This document shows, piece by piece, positions 8,800-20,284 of a stretch of 64,000 bases of DNA (position 1 is its first letter; each line of letters opens with the position of its first letter). Under the pieces are notes generated by a model. That model was not told where the DNA came from and did not search any database. It saw nothing but the letters and a program-made list of their open reading frames with translations. The translations under genes were made by a program, and so were the position numbers. This DNA comes from Magicicada septendecula (lineage: Eukaryota > Arthropoda > Insecta > Hemiptera > Cicadidae): assembly GCA_034769895.1 (NCBI GenBank), contig CM068372.1, forward strand, positions 238,290,343 through 238,354,342, read 5' to 3'.

Positions 8800-11700
8800 T
8801 GTGAAAAACCTGAGTTATTTCGTTTACAAAAATAAAAAATTTTGTGTAATTTAAATTTAGAAAAAAATTTAAATTTATATTTTTATGTTTTTATGTTAAT
8901 ATTTAGTAAAGAATTCTTGTAATGGTGTAGTGTCAAAATTTTAAGTTTGTTTGAATTAATTTGGCCAATAATCTTGCTTGTGGTTGTTAACTGGAATTAA
9001 ATTCAGAGTTAACAGGATTGTCTCACTCACTAATCGATTTGCGATATTTCTTCTTTTTCGTATATATTACTTCTACTTGAGTAATGGCCGCTTTTCTTGT
9101 AGTCCTGTTGTTAACTAAAACTCTATTTAGTAAATTTATAAATAAATTTAAAAACAAATTGCTGAATTATTAAATTTTATTGACACTTGTTTATAAAATC
9201 GATTTAAAATCGATTATCATATATATTGCTCGACTCGTTCACAGGGCGATCGATTGTTGATACATGTTATTTAATATAAATATTTTCTGGTTCTTTTAAC
9301 GGTTATAGTTAATAGTCAGAGAAGGGGTAGGGCTAGAAAGTATAACATTCACAATAAAAATCTTAAAATTAAAATTTACAATGTTATTAAGTAATATATA
9401 ATGTTTATATATGATAAAATTCGAACCAGTGATGTCTAGAGGTTCGGTTGGTAAAACTCGCATTGGATTGTGGGACGTCAAAGATGACCGCTGCTTAGCT
9501 GCTGATGTTAAACAGGAATGGTTTCGCCGGAATTTTCTTTCAATAAACGCTGCCTCGTTCACGTTTCCTCTTCTCTGCAGTATGGAGAATTCCTTCTGGT
9601 GTTATTAGTGTTGTCCTGGTTAAGTGTTCGGTGTTCACTTCGATTAAATGTTTTGGATTATGTTTATTCACTTCTGTCAATGTGTGTGCCGAAAATCGTA
9701 AAGTTCGTTTGGTTACGAATAATTATTGTTTTAGCGTTTTAGCTCCTTATATCACTTATATTCGGTTCAGTATTAATTGATTTCAATGTTTGTAGTTGTT
9801 GTGTTCACTGAATTTAGGTTTAAGGTAAATTTTTCCGCAACTCTCGATTTTTTACTGTAGGCTAGGCTCAACTTCCATACGCCATTAATGGTTTCGTTAT
9901 ATGTGGTTCTTTAGCGAGAGCATATCAACCGTACACTACGAATGTTAAATAAGAACTGTTTTACTTCCTTCGTTTTCTGAAATATCTTAGCCAATTTAAT
10001 ATTGGAAAAGTATTGTTTCAATTTTTAACCGCTTCCGATACATGTAAAAAAGTTCATTATATCACAGAATATATTTTGGTTATTAATTAGTTTCATGAAA
10101 TAGTAAATACATAATCGGTTTCTTTTATTCCTTCTGCTTAATTTGATACCCAATAATCTATCTTTACAAAGTTTTTTATTAAAATTGCTATATTTCTTTC
10201 ATTTTGGAAAAGTAGGCTCAACATTTTATTTCCTGTTCTTCTCCAAATATTAGCCATTTTATATGTTATAATTATGATTATAATAAATCTCAGATTGGCA
10301 TAAATGTTTATCTTTCCTTAAATTCTCACAATTTTATCCATTGATTATTCTTTTAAATATAATTCATGAATTTATAACTCCGCACTCTGAAATTTTAGTT
10401 ATTATATCTGCAAATTTTTTAATAATTTTATATATCTTTTTATACTATCCTTTTAAAGTCTAGTTTTAGTCATACTATTTGGTGACTAATTCACCTTATA
10501 TTAATTCCATCAGTTTACTTGGTTTATTTAACTTAATTAATCAATTATAATGTTGTTGGAATTTCCTATTTGGCCTAGATTTTTCTGGTTTTACATATAA
10601 TGTTTTTGAATAATACTGTCTCTATACCCCTTCTGACCTTCTTAATTTAATACAATATTAATTAAAATATCCTTAATTAACTAATATAACATGTAGTATT
10701 GTATTCCTACTCATCATACTTAAACAATATTTAAAATTAACAATATGGTCTTCAAAGTCAGACATTTTAGTTTTAACTACTACAAATAACATATAATAAA
10801 CATTTTATAAACAGATTATGGTATCCATATTTAGACATTTTAGTCTGGATTAACACTGTTAGACCTATTAAACATTTTTATAATAATAACAAAATCTTAT
10901 TCTATTCACCACATTGAATTATGGAGTTCATGGGCTTTAACATAAACATTACAAGCCATTTAATTTTTCCTACTTCTTAAACTTATTTTGGTTGCAGTCC
11001 TTTCTGTGTTTATTATAGTATTACATTTTTATCCCCTGTCACTTTATTTATTCACCACCTTCTTATAAACATTAGTAATGTGTTCATAAGAATATTTTAT
11101 AAAATTTTATTTCTGTAGTCATAGAAAACATTAAAATTGTTTATGGTACACATGTACTTAGTTGAAGTATTAGTTACACTTCTACTTGAAGTTTATTTAA
11201 TATACTGAAATAACTTGCACTGGTTCACTTATATTTTGGATCTTATCTCTTATTGAGTTTTACAATATTCCCAGACCAAAATCTTATTTATAAGGGATTA
11301 TGAAGATTTATTTATTCCATTACACAATAACTTTAGTGGGCGCACTTCTACTTACAACACTAAACACTTTGTTTGTAACTACTTTACATTAATATCAGGT
11401 TTTGGGTGTTATACTTTCTTTGTGACCTTGAATTTCTTTAGGGGTTTGTTATATTCTTTTTAATATATATAGGTTTCCCTTGGGTATATCTTGTAGTCCT
11501 CCCATCCTACAATTTCGTTTCTTCAGAATTCTTCCTTCTTGGTTTCTCCAAGGTATTATTGTTTTTTCATGTCCGTTGGTTTGTTCGGGGTATCTTCCTT
11601 TCCTACTCCTATCCTACCTGGGTATTATCTTTACTGTATTTTAGTTTTTTGTGGTTTATTTTTCTTTATACATTTTTGTTGCACTGTGGTTCTTTACTTT

Positions 11701-11838
11701 TACTTTTTCCATTTATGGTGGTATTTTATTTTGATATTTATATGTTTTCATTTGAATTTTTCCTTATATTCAATGTAATTGATATTTAATTATGATCATA
11801 TTGTAATCTTTATTAAATGGATTATCTGTCATGCTACA
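8800..11838 (-). repeat. 5' LTR of the gypsy element, about 3.04 kb
   Basis: On the plus strand it starts TGTGAAAAACC next to the primer-binding site and ends TGCTACA at 11838, giving TG...CA ends in either direction. Its outer end is exactly where similarity to the left copy stops. At about 3 kb this is unusually long for a gypsy LTR. It carries a 437-bp block (10620-11056) missing from the left LTR. Short open frames in it are not credible genes. Confidence 0.85.
10620..11056. other. 437-bp segment present only in the right LTR
   Basis: The left LTR reads directly from AATACTGT to ACCTTCTTATAAAC, while the right LTR has 437 AT-rich bases between them. No target duplication or terminal inverted repeat was seen at the edges, so a deletion in the left copy (or recombination with a shorter family member) is more likely than a transposon insertion. 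Confidence 0.75.
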
Positions 11839-13371
11839 ATATGCACCAATATGTTCTGAGATTATTTTATGAGATAACCCATACATAATACTTGGCGTTG
11901 CTCTTTTCTTTATTATAAAAATAAAAAGCCCCTCATACAGAATGGAGTTTGATAATAAAAATTAACAAAATTTATTTTTACCGGCCGCGAGTTTCAGTTA
12001 GATATACAACACAGAATTTTATATAAGCGTGTACTGTAAGCATGTTAATAGAAGAATGTAGGCCTAAGTGTGAAATTGACTACACTTGATGGTAGTACCG
12101 ATAATAGTTCAAGTTGACATCAGTTAATTTAAATGTACAATAACGCATAAAGGAGAAATGAAATTGAACTGAAATGAGAAGATGACAAACGCTTCGATCT
12201 GTGACGTTTCTTCGGCTCAATCACACACAGAGGAAAACTCTTACTAATGATCGCCACATTACCATTTGACATGAGTAATTGCTATAAGTATTAATCAGTG
12301 GTCCCACAGCACTATAATAATGCTAATGTAAAGTGTAATTATCGTGATATATGCATCCGTAGATGTATTTGCACGCTGTAATTAAGTGCAGCATTTTCAT
12401 CCACTTGGAATTAAAATATATCACTACATTTTTAATAAAACAATATTGACACTCAGTAAGAATAAACGTAAATAAATAATATAGGCGTATTAGACTACTG
12501 TCATCTGAAATTAAAACAGGATAGATTCTAGCATTGTGTAACTCAATTTATTTGTCGCTTACTCTTTAAACAGTCCGGGATAATTGTATCGTGAACCTTT
12601 GGCCATTTACAGTTACATAACTACACATGTCAACTTGTAATGTTTATGACTAACTTTTCGTGCACACACGTAGTGTCTCACAGCCTATTTTTACGAGGGT
12701 ATTTCAGCTAAATTAAATCGACCACTGCATACCCCAAATACGTTTGCTTAAAGTGGACTATCTCTTACCATCTGAATCCGCTGTAAGTAAAAGGATACGA
12801 TATGCTGTGCTCACTAATTTTTAACAACTGGGTTATTAACAATGTCTAACAATTTCTTAGATTGATAACTAGACAGCCTTGAAGGAGTAAGGAATAGGCT
12901 GTCACTCTATGGATGTGTCAGTTAGATGTTGGATCTGCTGGATTGCCGGATCCAACGAAACTAAACGTAGAGAAGTATATGATTTATTTGTCTTCTCCAT
13001 GACAATAAAATCTATTCCCCTTATTAACCACATTTAAATAGTTTATGGATTCTAGCGGATATAAATATCGTGTTGGACCACCCAGTCACGACGGAAGTGA
13101 GCACGAGACGCCAAGGAATAACCAAGAAAGTGGTTTTCTTTGAGTTCCAGGCACCACAATCAGAATTCTTTTTCTCATGAACTTTAGATTAGTGACATTA
13201 GTCGGCTTCAGTTTAGTCGAAAAAGGTGAAAAGTTGTTATTTTCTCACATTTAGCTAACTCTTCTGGACACGCTAACGTTTCGCTCGAAGTCGTCTATTA
13301 TAGATTCGTTTGCATCAGTTGTATAGTGACAGTAAATGAGAAATGTGTTGTTGGAATTTAAAATTAAATAA
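11839..13371. other. Unassigned intergenic sequence
   Basis: AT-rich DNA between the gypsy element and the Penelope-like element. No open frame with recognisable motifs was seen. A hairpin (TTGGATC/GATCCAA) lies near 12928-12957. Part of 13060-13371 may be untranslated sequence of the PLE, since GTCACGACGGAAGT near 13085 resembles GTCACAAGACGGAAGT downstream of the PLE near 15018. Confidence 0.4.
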
Positions 13372-14865
13372 AGAAGTGATTCACAACAGACTGCCCCTGG
13401 TTATAGGACGGCTAAAAGATTAGTAAAAATCATAAAAGAGAACATTGACATAGTAAATAACTATAGCATAAAAAACAGCTACGATCTCGTTGAAAAAATT
13501 AAAACTATTAAATCAGCACCACATTATAGGCTGGCTTCATTTGACGTAACTAATCTGTACACCAATGTGCCGGTAGATGAGACAATGACAATTCTCAGAA
13601 ATAGCTTAATTAATACAAATAGGTTAGGTAGAAATGAAATTGATGAACTTATGCAATTGCTAAAAACAATACTCAAACAAAATTATTTCTCTTATGATAA
13701 TGAGTATTTCATGCAGGAGGATGGTCTGGCAATGGGGTCACCTTTATCGGGAATTTTAGCGGACCTATACTTGAACCACTTTGAGAATACATTTTTAATG
13801 TCTAGTCTTAATAAACAGCGAGACAAAATTAAATTTTACGTACGCTACGTTGACGACACTTTTATGATATTCAATGGAACGAGTAGATAAATAGAAAATT
13901 TGAAAGGATATATGAACAGCATAAACATGAAAATCCAATTTACCCTAGAAATGGAGAATAATAGCTGCCTGAACTCTCTTGATCTCACTATCAGCAAATA
14001 TAATGACCTTTTTAGATTCAAAATTTATAGAAAGCCCATCACCACGAATATTACTATTCATGCTGATTCGTACCATCCATATTCCCAAAAAATGGCAGCC
14101 TTCAACGCGTTCGTTCATAGAATGCTTGCTATTCCCCTTGAGCAAAAAGACAGAGTGGAAGAGACTAATATAATCAAAAGTATAGCTATCGCTAATGGGT
14201 ATAACAGTGGAATCATAGACAAGCTTATAAGAAAACACTCGGTAAAAATCAATAGTAAAAGCAGATTAACCGGCCCATCTAAAGAAGATACTAAGTGTAT
14301 AGTAACTGAGTACACGAATGTACTACCAGTCATTGTAAAGAATGAGCTGAAAAAACGTAAAATAACAGTGGTCTTTAAAACCACAAATAACATCAAAAAA
14401 CGTTTGGGACAAAGAACTCATATCCCGGCTGAAGAGAAAACTGGAGTGTACAAGCTTGAATGCGATGACTGTGACAAATTCTATATAGGACAAACGGGCA
14501 GGCCGTCAGCCGAACGTTTTAAAGAACACCTGTCCAAAAGTGATATCTCGAAAACTAGATCCAGTTACGCTCAGCATTTAATGCTGTATAATCATAAGTA
14601 CTCAGACTTCCACACAAACTTTAAACTGCTTCATAATTGTAAAAAGGGTGCATACATGAACGCTGTGGAGGAATATGAGATATACAGGGCTTCTAAGTTA
14701 CAAACGGACCAGCTACTTAATGACAAAGTTTCGTTCCGATCGAATCTGCTGTACAACACGGCCATCGATATCGATGGGTCAGCGGGCAATGATAACGGTC
14801 GTATAAGACAAAGTGCAACAGTTGGTCGTTGGCAACGAGACGATGCGCATCGGACTGTGCCGTGA
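13372..14865 (+). pseudogene. Penelope-like reverse transcriptase / GIY-YIG endonuclease, one internal stop
   Basis: The protein copies element RNA into DNA and nicks the target. Visible in one frame: motif A ASFDVTNLYTNVP (around 13540), motif B GLAMGSPLSGILADLYL (13723 on), catalytic YVRYVDDTF (13837 on), then TAA at 13888-13890, after which the same frame continues (LKGYMNSINMKIQFTLE) through the thumb region to the GIY-YIG nuclease with GVYKLECDDCDKFYIGQTG (about 14440) and the usual downstream ERFKEH. The domain end NAVEEYEIYRAS carries the expected catalytic Glu. The stop appears to be a single substitution, as no frame change is needed. N-terminal motifs of a full PLE protein are missing, so this copy is inactive. 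Confidence 0.92.
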
Positions 14866-14962
14866 CTGTGTCGGTGTTTAATTATGTGTGGTGTTTTTGT
14901 GTTTGTGTATTTTAACTAGTTGACGACCCCTTTTGGGTGAATTTGATGTTTTTATAGAATTT

Positions 14963-15002
14963 GAACCTGATGATGAGAATTTATTTTCGAAACCTGTCGT
15001 TT
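14963..15002 (+). ncRNA. Hammerhead-ribozyme-like fold in PLE 3' UTR
   Basis: Core CTGATGA at 14967-14973, stem II GAGAA/TTTTC closed by loop TTTA, GAAA at 14989-14992, two-pair stem III AC/GT with a two-base loop, cleavage triplet GTC ending at 14998, and a 4-bp stem I GAAC/GTTT. Every conserved core base of a type I hammerhead is present. Hammerheads with very short stem III are known from Penelope-like elements. Activity is inferred, not shown. Confidence 0.7.
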
Positions 15003-15011
15003 TATGAAAAA

Positions 15012-17254
15012 ACCAAGTAAGTCACAAGACGGAAGTTAATACAGGTAATTGCCTAATATTAATTCTAAATATTTGTATATAAAATGGATTTTCGTCTTTT
15101 ATTAGTTAATTTGTAATCCAATTTACTATCTCGTTACTGTTAATTCGGTTTACTATATATTTTTGTAAATGAGTATAGCTGTTGGTGTTTATTCTTCGTA
15201 TGTATGTTAATTATATTTATTTGTTGGTTTGTTTAGGTTTTTGATTTCTTTCATCGATTTTTCTATGATTCGGCGAATAAAATTATTCGCTATCTGCCTC
15301 AGACGTTTGAATAACACGGTTGTAATGTAGAAACAATTTAATAAGTACCTTCGATTACCATCTCGAACGTACCGATTGAGGTTATTTATATTTTCATAGT
15401 TATATTCGGAATTACCACACGCTGACGTCTTCTTGGTCTTCGCTCGTTCAGTGAGAATCCTATTAATTTAATACCTTCGAGAAATAAAACACATGGAATT
15501 GTATTTGATAATAATAAAGTTCAATATTTATTTTATTCACGTTTTTGGAAAATTATGTATTCGATATTAACGATAGCATAGAACGATTCTGTCTCAGGGT
15601 TCGATTTCTTAATTTTTTAAAATTAACATTATAATGTCAAGTTCTTTGGACTGCTATGCAATTGTTCATTTGCATTAAAAGAAAAACAAGGAGTACATTA
15701 CAGTACAAATATAGTAATACTTATCATCTAACACAGCAGAAATAATGGTAATTAAAATTTAAAATACATTACTAGAAATCCTTTAATTTAGTCTAATGAC
15801 GCAAACCATTATTCGCTTGAAGAATTGACGAAGGCAATATGGCGTCTATTTGATCTGCTGTTAATCGTGTGAAATGTTTACCCACTGTTTTTATTAATAA
15901 AATAAATGTCACTAAATGTTCACTATTTATTACTTATATTTTCTTTGTGCAATAATGTTTTTATCGGTTGCAAATGTTGTTGGGTTGTTCTTGGTGTTGA
16001 CAGTGATAAATCGTAAATTGGATATTACCTGTAGGTTAGTTGAATGGTAGAGATATTTACTGTTTATTATTTAGTTTTATTTTATTCTTCCTTCTTGTTA
16101 GTTGTTCCGTGCTTAGTTCTATCTTAATTTTTAATATTATTTTTAATCAATTTTGGATATTATTTTCATTAATTCAGTAAAATTTTCTTCCTTCTCACAT
16201 TAGATTCCTTTATATAAATTTTGTCATTTTGTATGTGCACTGAACTCAACCGAACTCTCTCGTGTCTACCAATAAAGTGTTTGTAATTTCTTCTTATTTC
16301 ACTGAGTTGACCAAAAATTACTATGATCCTTATTGGTCCATTTTGTGAGGTTTAGGTGTCACATGACACCTGTTATAAAAAATAAATTATTTTTATATTT
16401 TACACTCAAATTACTCCTTAATTATTACATAATCAGGTTTAATATAATTTACATGTTGTTTTTCCTGGTAAAATTATGAACAATTTGGTACCACTCATGG
16501 TAACTTAATAACTAGTTTTGGGGATTTTACTTTTACAAAACAGAACATTTTAGAATTATGGATGACTGATTGCTATGACATTTTGGGGAAATTATTATTT
16601 GAACTTATTTATTCCTTTCCTTCTAGTCATATTAACTCCTCCAAAACTAAACAAAACTCTTAACTAAAAATCATGTCTTTATGACAACAATTTCACCTAA
16701 TGCTAAATAACAACACACTTTTAAACAATTGTCTGTGTTATTAACAAATAACAATATTATATCTGTGTTTACAGTCCATTTTGGATCTGTCTTTATTCGT
16801 CTTTGATCTTCATCCTTATTATATTGTCTGTGGGATGGTTATTGATTATTTTCACTGTTTTTTACTTTGACACTGTTGTATTTTTTTATTTTACCTCGAA
16901 TCACTTTACCTCTTATTCTTAATTACATTTAGTGAACTAGTTACTATACATTTGTTACATATTATTTACTCTAAAGTTGTACTGTACTCTTTGTTTTATT
17001 ATTATTTTCTTTATTTACTGCTCCTAATCTATCTGGGTATTGTCTAACTAGTATAGTTGTTGGTCATAGTCATGTCAGTTATTGGGTTTGGTGTGTCAAT
17101 TTGGTCTACACCTTCCTTTCTATTTGGGACTTCAACTTTACTTAATAGTAATAATACTGCTAGTTTCTATATCTGTGCTACTCTTCATGGTTTATTATTT
17201 GTCTTTAAAAGTACAGATTTTGGTCTTGTTACAATATACATGGTCAGATAGTGT
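15012..17254. other. Unassigned AT-rich intergenic sequence
   Basis: No coding frame with recognisable motifs. A perfect 18-base palindrome GCGAATAAAATTATTCGC lies at about 15274-15291, and GGTGTCACATGACACC is another palindrome near 16352. Nothing else could be assigned. Confidence 0.4.
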
Positions 17255-18165
17255 GTGGTAGAGTTGGCAACGTCGCTTAAAACTATCAGGCTTGAGTCTA
17301 GTGACAGTAACATGAAAACCGGTAATTTGGTTCGCATTTTTTACTCCTTCATCAGTTATTTGTTCACGTTGTAAACTTATAACGGTACTCTGTTGTAGCA
17401 TTCTATTACTGTATTTGCTTGTCGTTGTTAGTCTGTGGTTTTTACAATAATTCATTACCTGTATTGCGTGTGTTGCGAAGTAACAGATTATATTCACAAA
17501 TGACTGGAAGAACATCTCGCTCGTCCTATTCGGCTCAGTTTAAATTATTCGTAATAAAATTCACAAAAGAAAATGGTAATCGCGCCTCGAAAATTTGATG
17601 TAGCGGGAGTATAAAATAAATAAGCGTTATGACTCGTGTTCAGCGATCTTTCAGTGGTAAAAAGTACATAGTCGATTTTATAAAAGTGAGGATTTAGCCG
17701 TTACTACTGAAATTCTATAGATTCCAGCTAGGCAATCGCTGAGCGTCTTGAAATATGGAATATACAATATCGTGCCAGTCTTGGTTGGTGTACACGGTTT
17801 CTTCGCACAAAGGTGCATCAGAAGAATCAGAAGAAAAGAGTAATTCAATACTGCCTTCTTCAGGAACAGATCAAGAATGTTAATAAAGGCAAATGTTACG
17901 TGCTGGCGAAAAACTAAAAACATAATAAACTAAACAAAAACTATAACTTGTGTAAGTTTTAAGTTGTTTTAAATTTTATGTGATTTTTAACATTTCTATT
18001 GTGTCTTTACAAATAAACAGGCATAGAAAGTGCATTTTTTTATTATTTTGTATAAAACACTTTTTCTGCACAAATATGGGTGCACCTTATACACGAATTA
18101 CATTTTTTTTCTAAGAAATATTACGATGAAATGGGGGTGCGCGTTATATACTCGAAAATACGGTA
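17255..18165 (+). mobile_element. Pogo/Tigger-like DNA transposon remnant, deletion derivative
   Basis: A start region, a short stretch of transposase DNA-binding domain and a 3' terminal segment lie close together, so most of the transposase is missing. The 3' end (18050-18165) reads GGGGGTGCGCGTTATATACT then ends CGAAAATACGGTA, a style of terminal repeat (TACCGTATTTTCG inward) typical of pogo-group elements that duplicate TA. No matching 5' terminal repeat was found, so the left end is truncated or lost. Confidence 0.5.
17501..17917 (+). pseudogene. Pogo-type transposase N-terminal fragment (helix-turn-helix)
   Basis: ATG at 17501 opens a frame with YSAQFKLFVIKFTKENGNRAS, which resembles the first helix-turn-helix of pogo/CENP-B-like DNA-binding domains. 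Stops and frame changes follow; further downstream, pieces readable in shifted frames (AVTTEIL, GWCTRFLR) match the second helix-turn-helix of the same family. No DDE catalytic part is present. It cannot encode a working transposase. Confidence 0.5.
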
Positions 18166-18701
18166 TTACTGATCTTTAAAACATTCAAAATATACACAGG
18201 CCTAATTAAATATAAGGAAAGAGTACCGAAGTAAATAAACGAAAATTATACCACACTACACTAAATTCACAAAATGTATTTAACAACAAAAATGTATTTA
18301 TAGTGATTGTTAAAGCAGAAAGATTGCGCCGCAGGCAAATATTTTATAATAATTTCAATAAAATTTCCGAAATTGAATAATTGCTGAAAATTTAATTATA
18401 ATATATTCGCTGTCATTTGTATGTTTTAATTCTACTTACGATACAAGGCTTCGTTTGACTGAAGATTAAATATCTGATTGAAATTAATGGATGTCGTTGT
18501 AGAATATTTTAACAAATTTTTATGTCACATTACTTACAGTTAATTATAAAATAACTTTACATCTATAAAGCGTGTATAATCACTGTTGCCAAAATACTCT
18601 ACACACAATTTGTGCGGTGCGAATTATCAGTAGACACAACGTTATCACAAAGGCAATTATTTCGTAGTTTAGCCTAATGGTTTTATACAACATGAAGTTT
18701 C
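18166..18701. other. Unassigned AT-rich sequence
   Basis: Nothing recognisable was seen between the pogo-like remnant and the solo LTR. Confidence 0.4.
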
Positions 18702-18705
18702 ATAT

Positions 18706-19272
18706 TGTCACGACAGTCTACTGATTGCCGTATGGCACAGTGGAAAACAAAAAAACAAGACACCAATTAAGTCACTAATCACCAGCTTTAATTATCACAA
18801 TTAAACAGTTTGTAATCAACAAGATAGTTTCTTACAACAAATCAAATAAAAATTGTTCAAACGCAATAAAAATGTCAACTAATATAAAACACAATTGTAT
18901 TACAAGTATCCCGCACAATTATAAAACACATAACACCTCGCCACAGTACGTCGAACCGCACTGTGTAAATCTCCCGACAATAACTGAACTAAGCGCCGCT
19001 GAAGTCTTGTATTTATACCCCCTGAGATTCCAGCACATTCCACAATACGTGTCTACTAGAAAACACTAGAACCTAATTCATTCGGCCTTGAACACAGCGG
19101 ACCTGCATGGTCAGGAAAAGTCTCATTGCGGACGCGTGACAAGTGTCACGTAATTGTCTTTCATCTCAAAGTAGCAGCAATATGTACGCACACACACACA
19201 GCCGGGCTCCGCTGGAATAGCCAAGAAACACATAGCATGTTCCTTGTTACGACGTAGTGTAATGTCGTAACA
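18706..19272 (-). mobile_element. Solo LTR (family of the 44-47 kb element)
   Basis: On the minus strand it starts TGTTACGAC and ends GTCGTGACA, matching the 9-bp inverted ends TGTTACGAC/GTCGTAACA of the LTR family at 44-47 kb. It is flanked by a 4-bp duplication ATAT (18702-18705 and 19273-19276). The interior shares the same downstream features: TATAAATA followed about 30 bases later by a TCAGTT initiator, and the 3' block with TTTTGTTTTCCACTGT. No internal gag-pol sequence adjoins it, so it is the product of LTR-LTR recombination. Confidence 0.9.
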
Positions 19273-19493
19273 ATATAAACTGCGATACTAAACCACACTG
19301 TAGCATACTTGTATTATCTCTTCATTGATCCGGCTGAGCGTGAGTGGTACACTTTTTTGGTTTGAACACTCTCATTGAAACTTGCAATAAAAACTAATGT
19401 CCAATTTCTTTTAGTTTTTGTGTGTTTTAAGCTTCAGTATGCAATTCGTTTAGTCTTTACCTCTGGACTCGATTGGCGGACACCTTGCTAAAC

Positions 19494-19545
19494 TTTTTCC
19501 GATACTCAAGATGGCCTCCGATGGTGAGGACCGTACAATAACAGT
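19494..19545 (+). repeat. Decayed PLE-tail-like segment
   Basis: AAGATGGCCTCCGATGGTGA followed by GGACCG resembles the hammerhead stem II region of the inverted repeat at 54.7 kb (minus strand AAGATGGCCTCCAATGGTGG then GACCG). Core positions are mutated (CTCAAGA instead of CTGAAGA; GAAAC not preserved), so it can only be a fossil. Confidence 0.35.
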
Positions 19546-20082
19546 CTGAGTCTGCATACAATAACAGCCCGGCTGGTAATGACAGTAATTTTAAAAATTA
19601 AGCTTTAGTGTTAAACACTTAAAGCATAGGTGAAACAAATTTAAATAGGCTATACATATCCTGTATTCCACGCATTAAAATATATCAAACAATATTGTAT
19701 TTATGTTACGATGTTATAACAGATCCTGATACTCATTTAGTAAGCTAGCGCCCTGTGTTTACCGTTTTAATATGTACATATATCTGTGTTATAAAATTTA
19801 CTACAAAATATGGTTGCATAAGTCCGGTAGATTACACAGAATTACTTTTAAAATTACTTTTTAAATCGTTTCAAAATATTTTTACAGAGAAAAAGTACTG
19901 GGCAATTCACGCTTTACATGAATAACCGGAACATAATTTAAATTTCACAGACAAACACGCTTCTGTATGCTGTCGTTCGCACGTCTATACGTCTCATTAG
20001 CATAACACTATTAAAATCTGTACTTTTAGGGGTGAAGCGGATGAAGTTGCGTCGAAGTAAATGTACTTGTATCGAGGAATAA
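19546..20082. other. Unassigned intergenic sequence
   Basis: AT-rich, no gene motifs seen. The phrase ACAATAACAG occurs twice near 19535-19570. Confidence 0.35.
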
Positions 20083-20279
20083 TTTTTTTTTTTTTTTTGC
20101 AGAGTAAAAGTTGGTTTCGCTGGGTCAACTACCTCAGGATACGACAAAGTTTTCAGCCGCCGAGCCCAGCACGCAATGTGTTCTGTTTTTATTTCATCAG
20201 TCATCATCTGCCAGACACGCAACCTAGTCGTCACTGGTACCTCTAACCCCACGTCCCTCACATAGGCAGTCAATTTTCA
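20083..20279 (-). mobile_element. Poly(A)-tailed retroposed fragment
   Basis: Read on the minus strand, about 180 bases of balanced composition with an open frame (including RLRVWQMMTDEIKTEHI and KTLSYPEVVDPAKP) end directly in 16 A residues, inside AT-rich flanks. This is the signature of reverse-transcribed, poly(A)-primed DNA. The source transcript (a host mRNA, a LINE tail or a SINE) was not recognised. Pol III box motifs were not evident. A target duplication could be a short AATTA, but this is weak. Confidence 0.55.
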
Positions 20280-20284
20280 CTAAT

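Larger units (their letters stand above)
1..11838 (-). mobile_element. Gypsy-type LTR retrotransposon, nearly complete, cut by window start
   Basis: Two almost identical long terminal repeats (1-1760 and 8800-11838) bracket gag and pol on the minus strand. On that strand the order is 5' LTR, primer-binding site, gag, protease, reverse transcriptase, RNase H, integrase, polypurine tract, 3' LTR, which is Ty3/gypsy order. The left LTR runs off the window: base 1 pairs with base 9642 of the right copy, so about 840 bases of it are missing, and the left target-site duplication cannot be checked. High LTR identity and a 1065-codon open pol indicate a recent insertion. No env-like frame was seen between pol and the 3' LTR. 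Confidence 0.93.
13372..15011 (+). mobile_element. Penelope-like retroelement, 5'-truncated, with hammerhead-like 3' end
   Basis: The segment combines a Penelope-type reverse transcriptase, a C-terminal GIY-YIG endonuclease and a 3' untranslated region holding a hammerhead fold, which together define a GIY-YIG-bearing PLE. The N-terminal part of the protein is absent: the frame becomes open only at 13372, so the copy is truncated. One in-frame stop interrupts the reverse transcriptase. Confidence 0.9.

Noticed and set aside
12928-12990. Hammerhead-like CTG...GAAAC near 12940
   Set aside because: The core reads CTGCTGGA, which does not fit CTGANGA, and the apparent stem II is part of a larger unrelated hairpin.
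13255-13300. GAAACGTTAG on the minus strand upstream of the PLE
   Set aside because: The other half of the core (TAGACGA) has two mismatches, and stem I does not pair.
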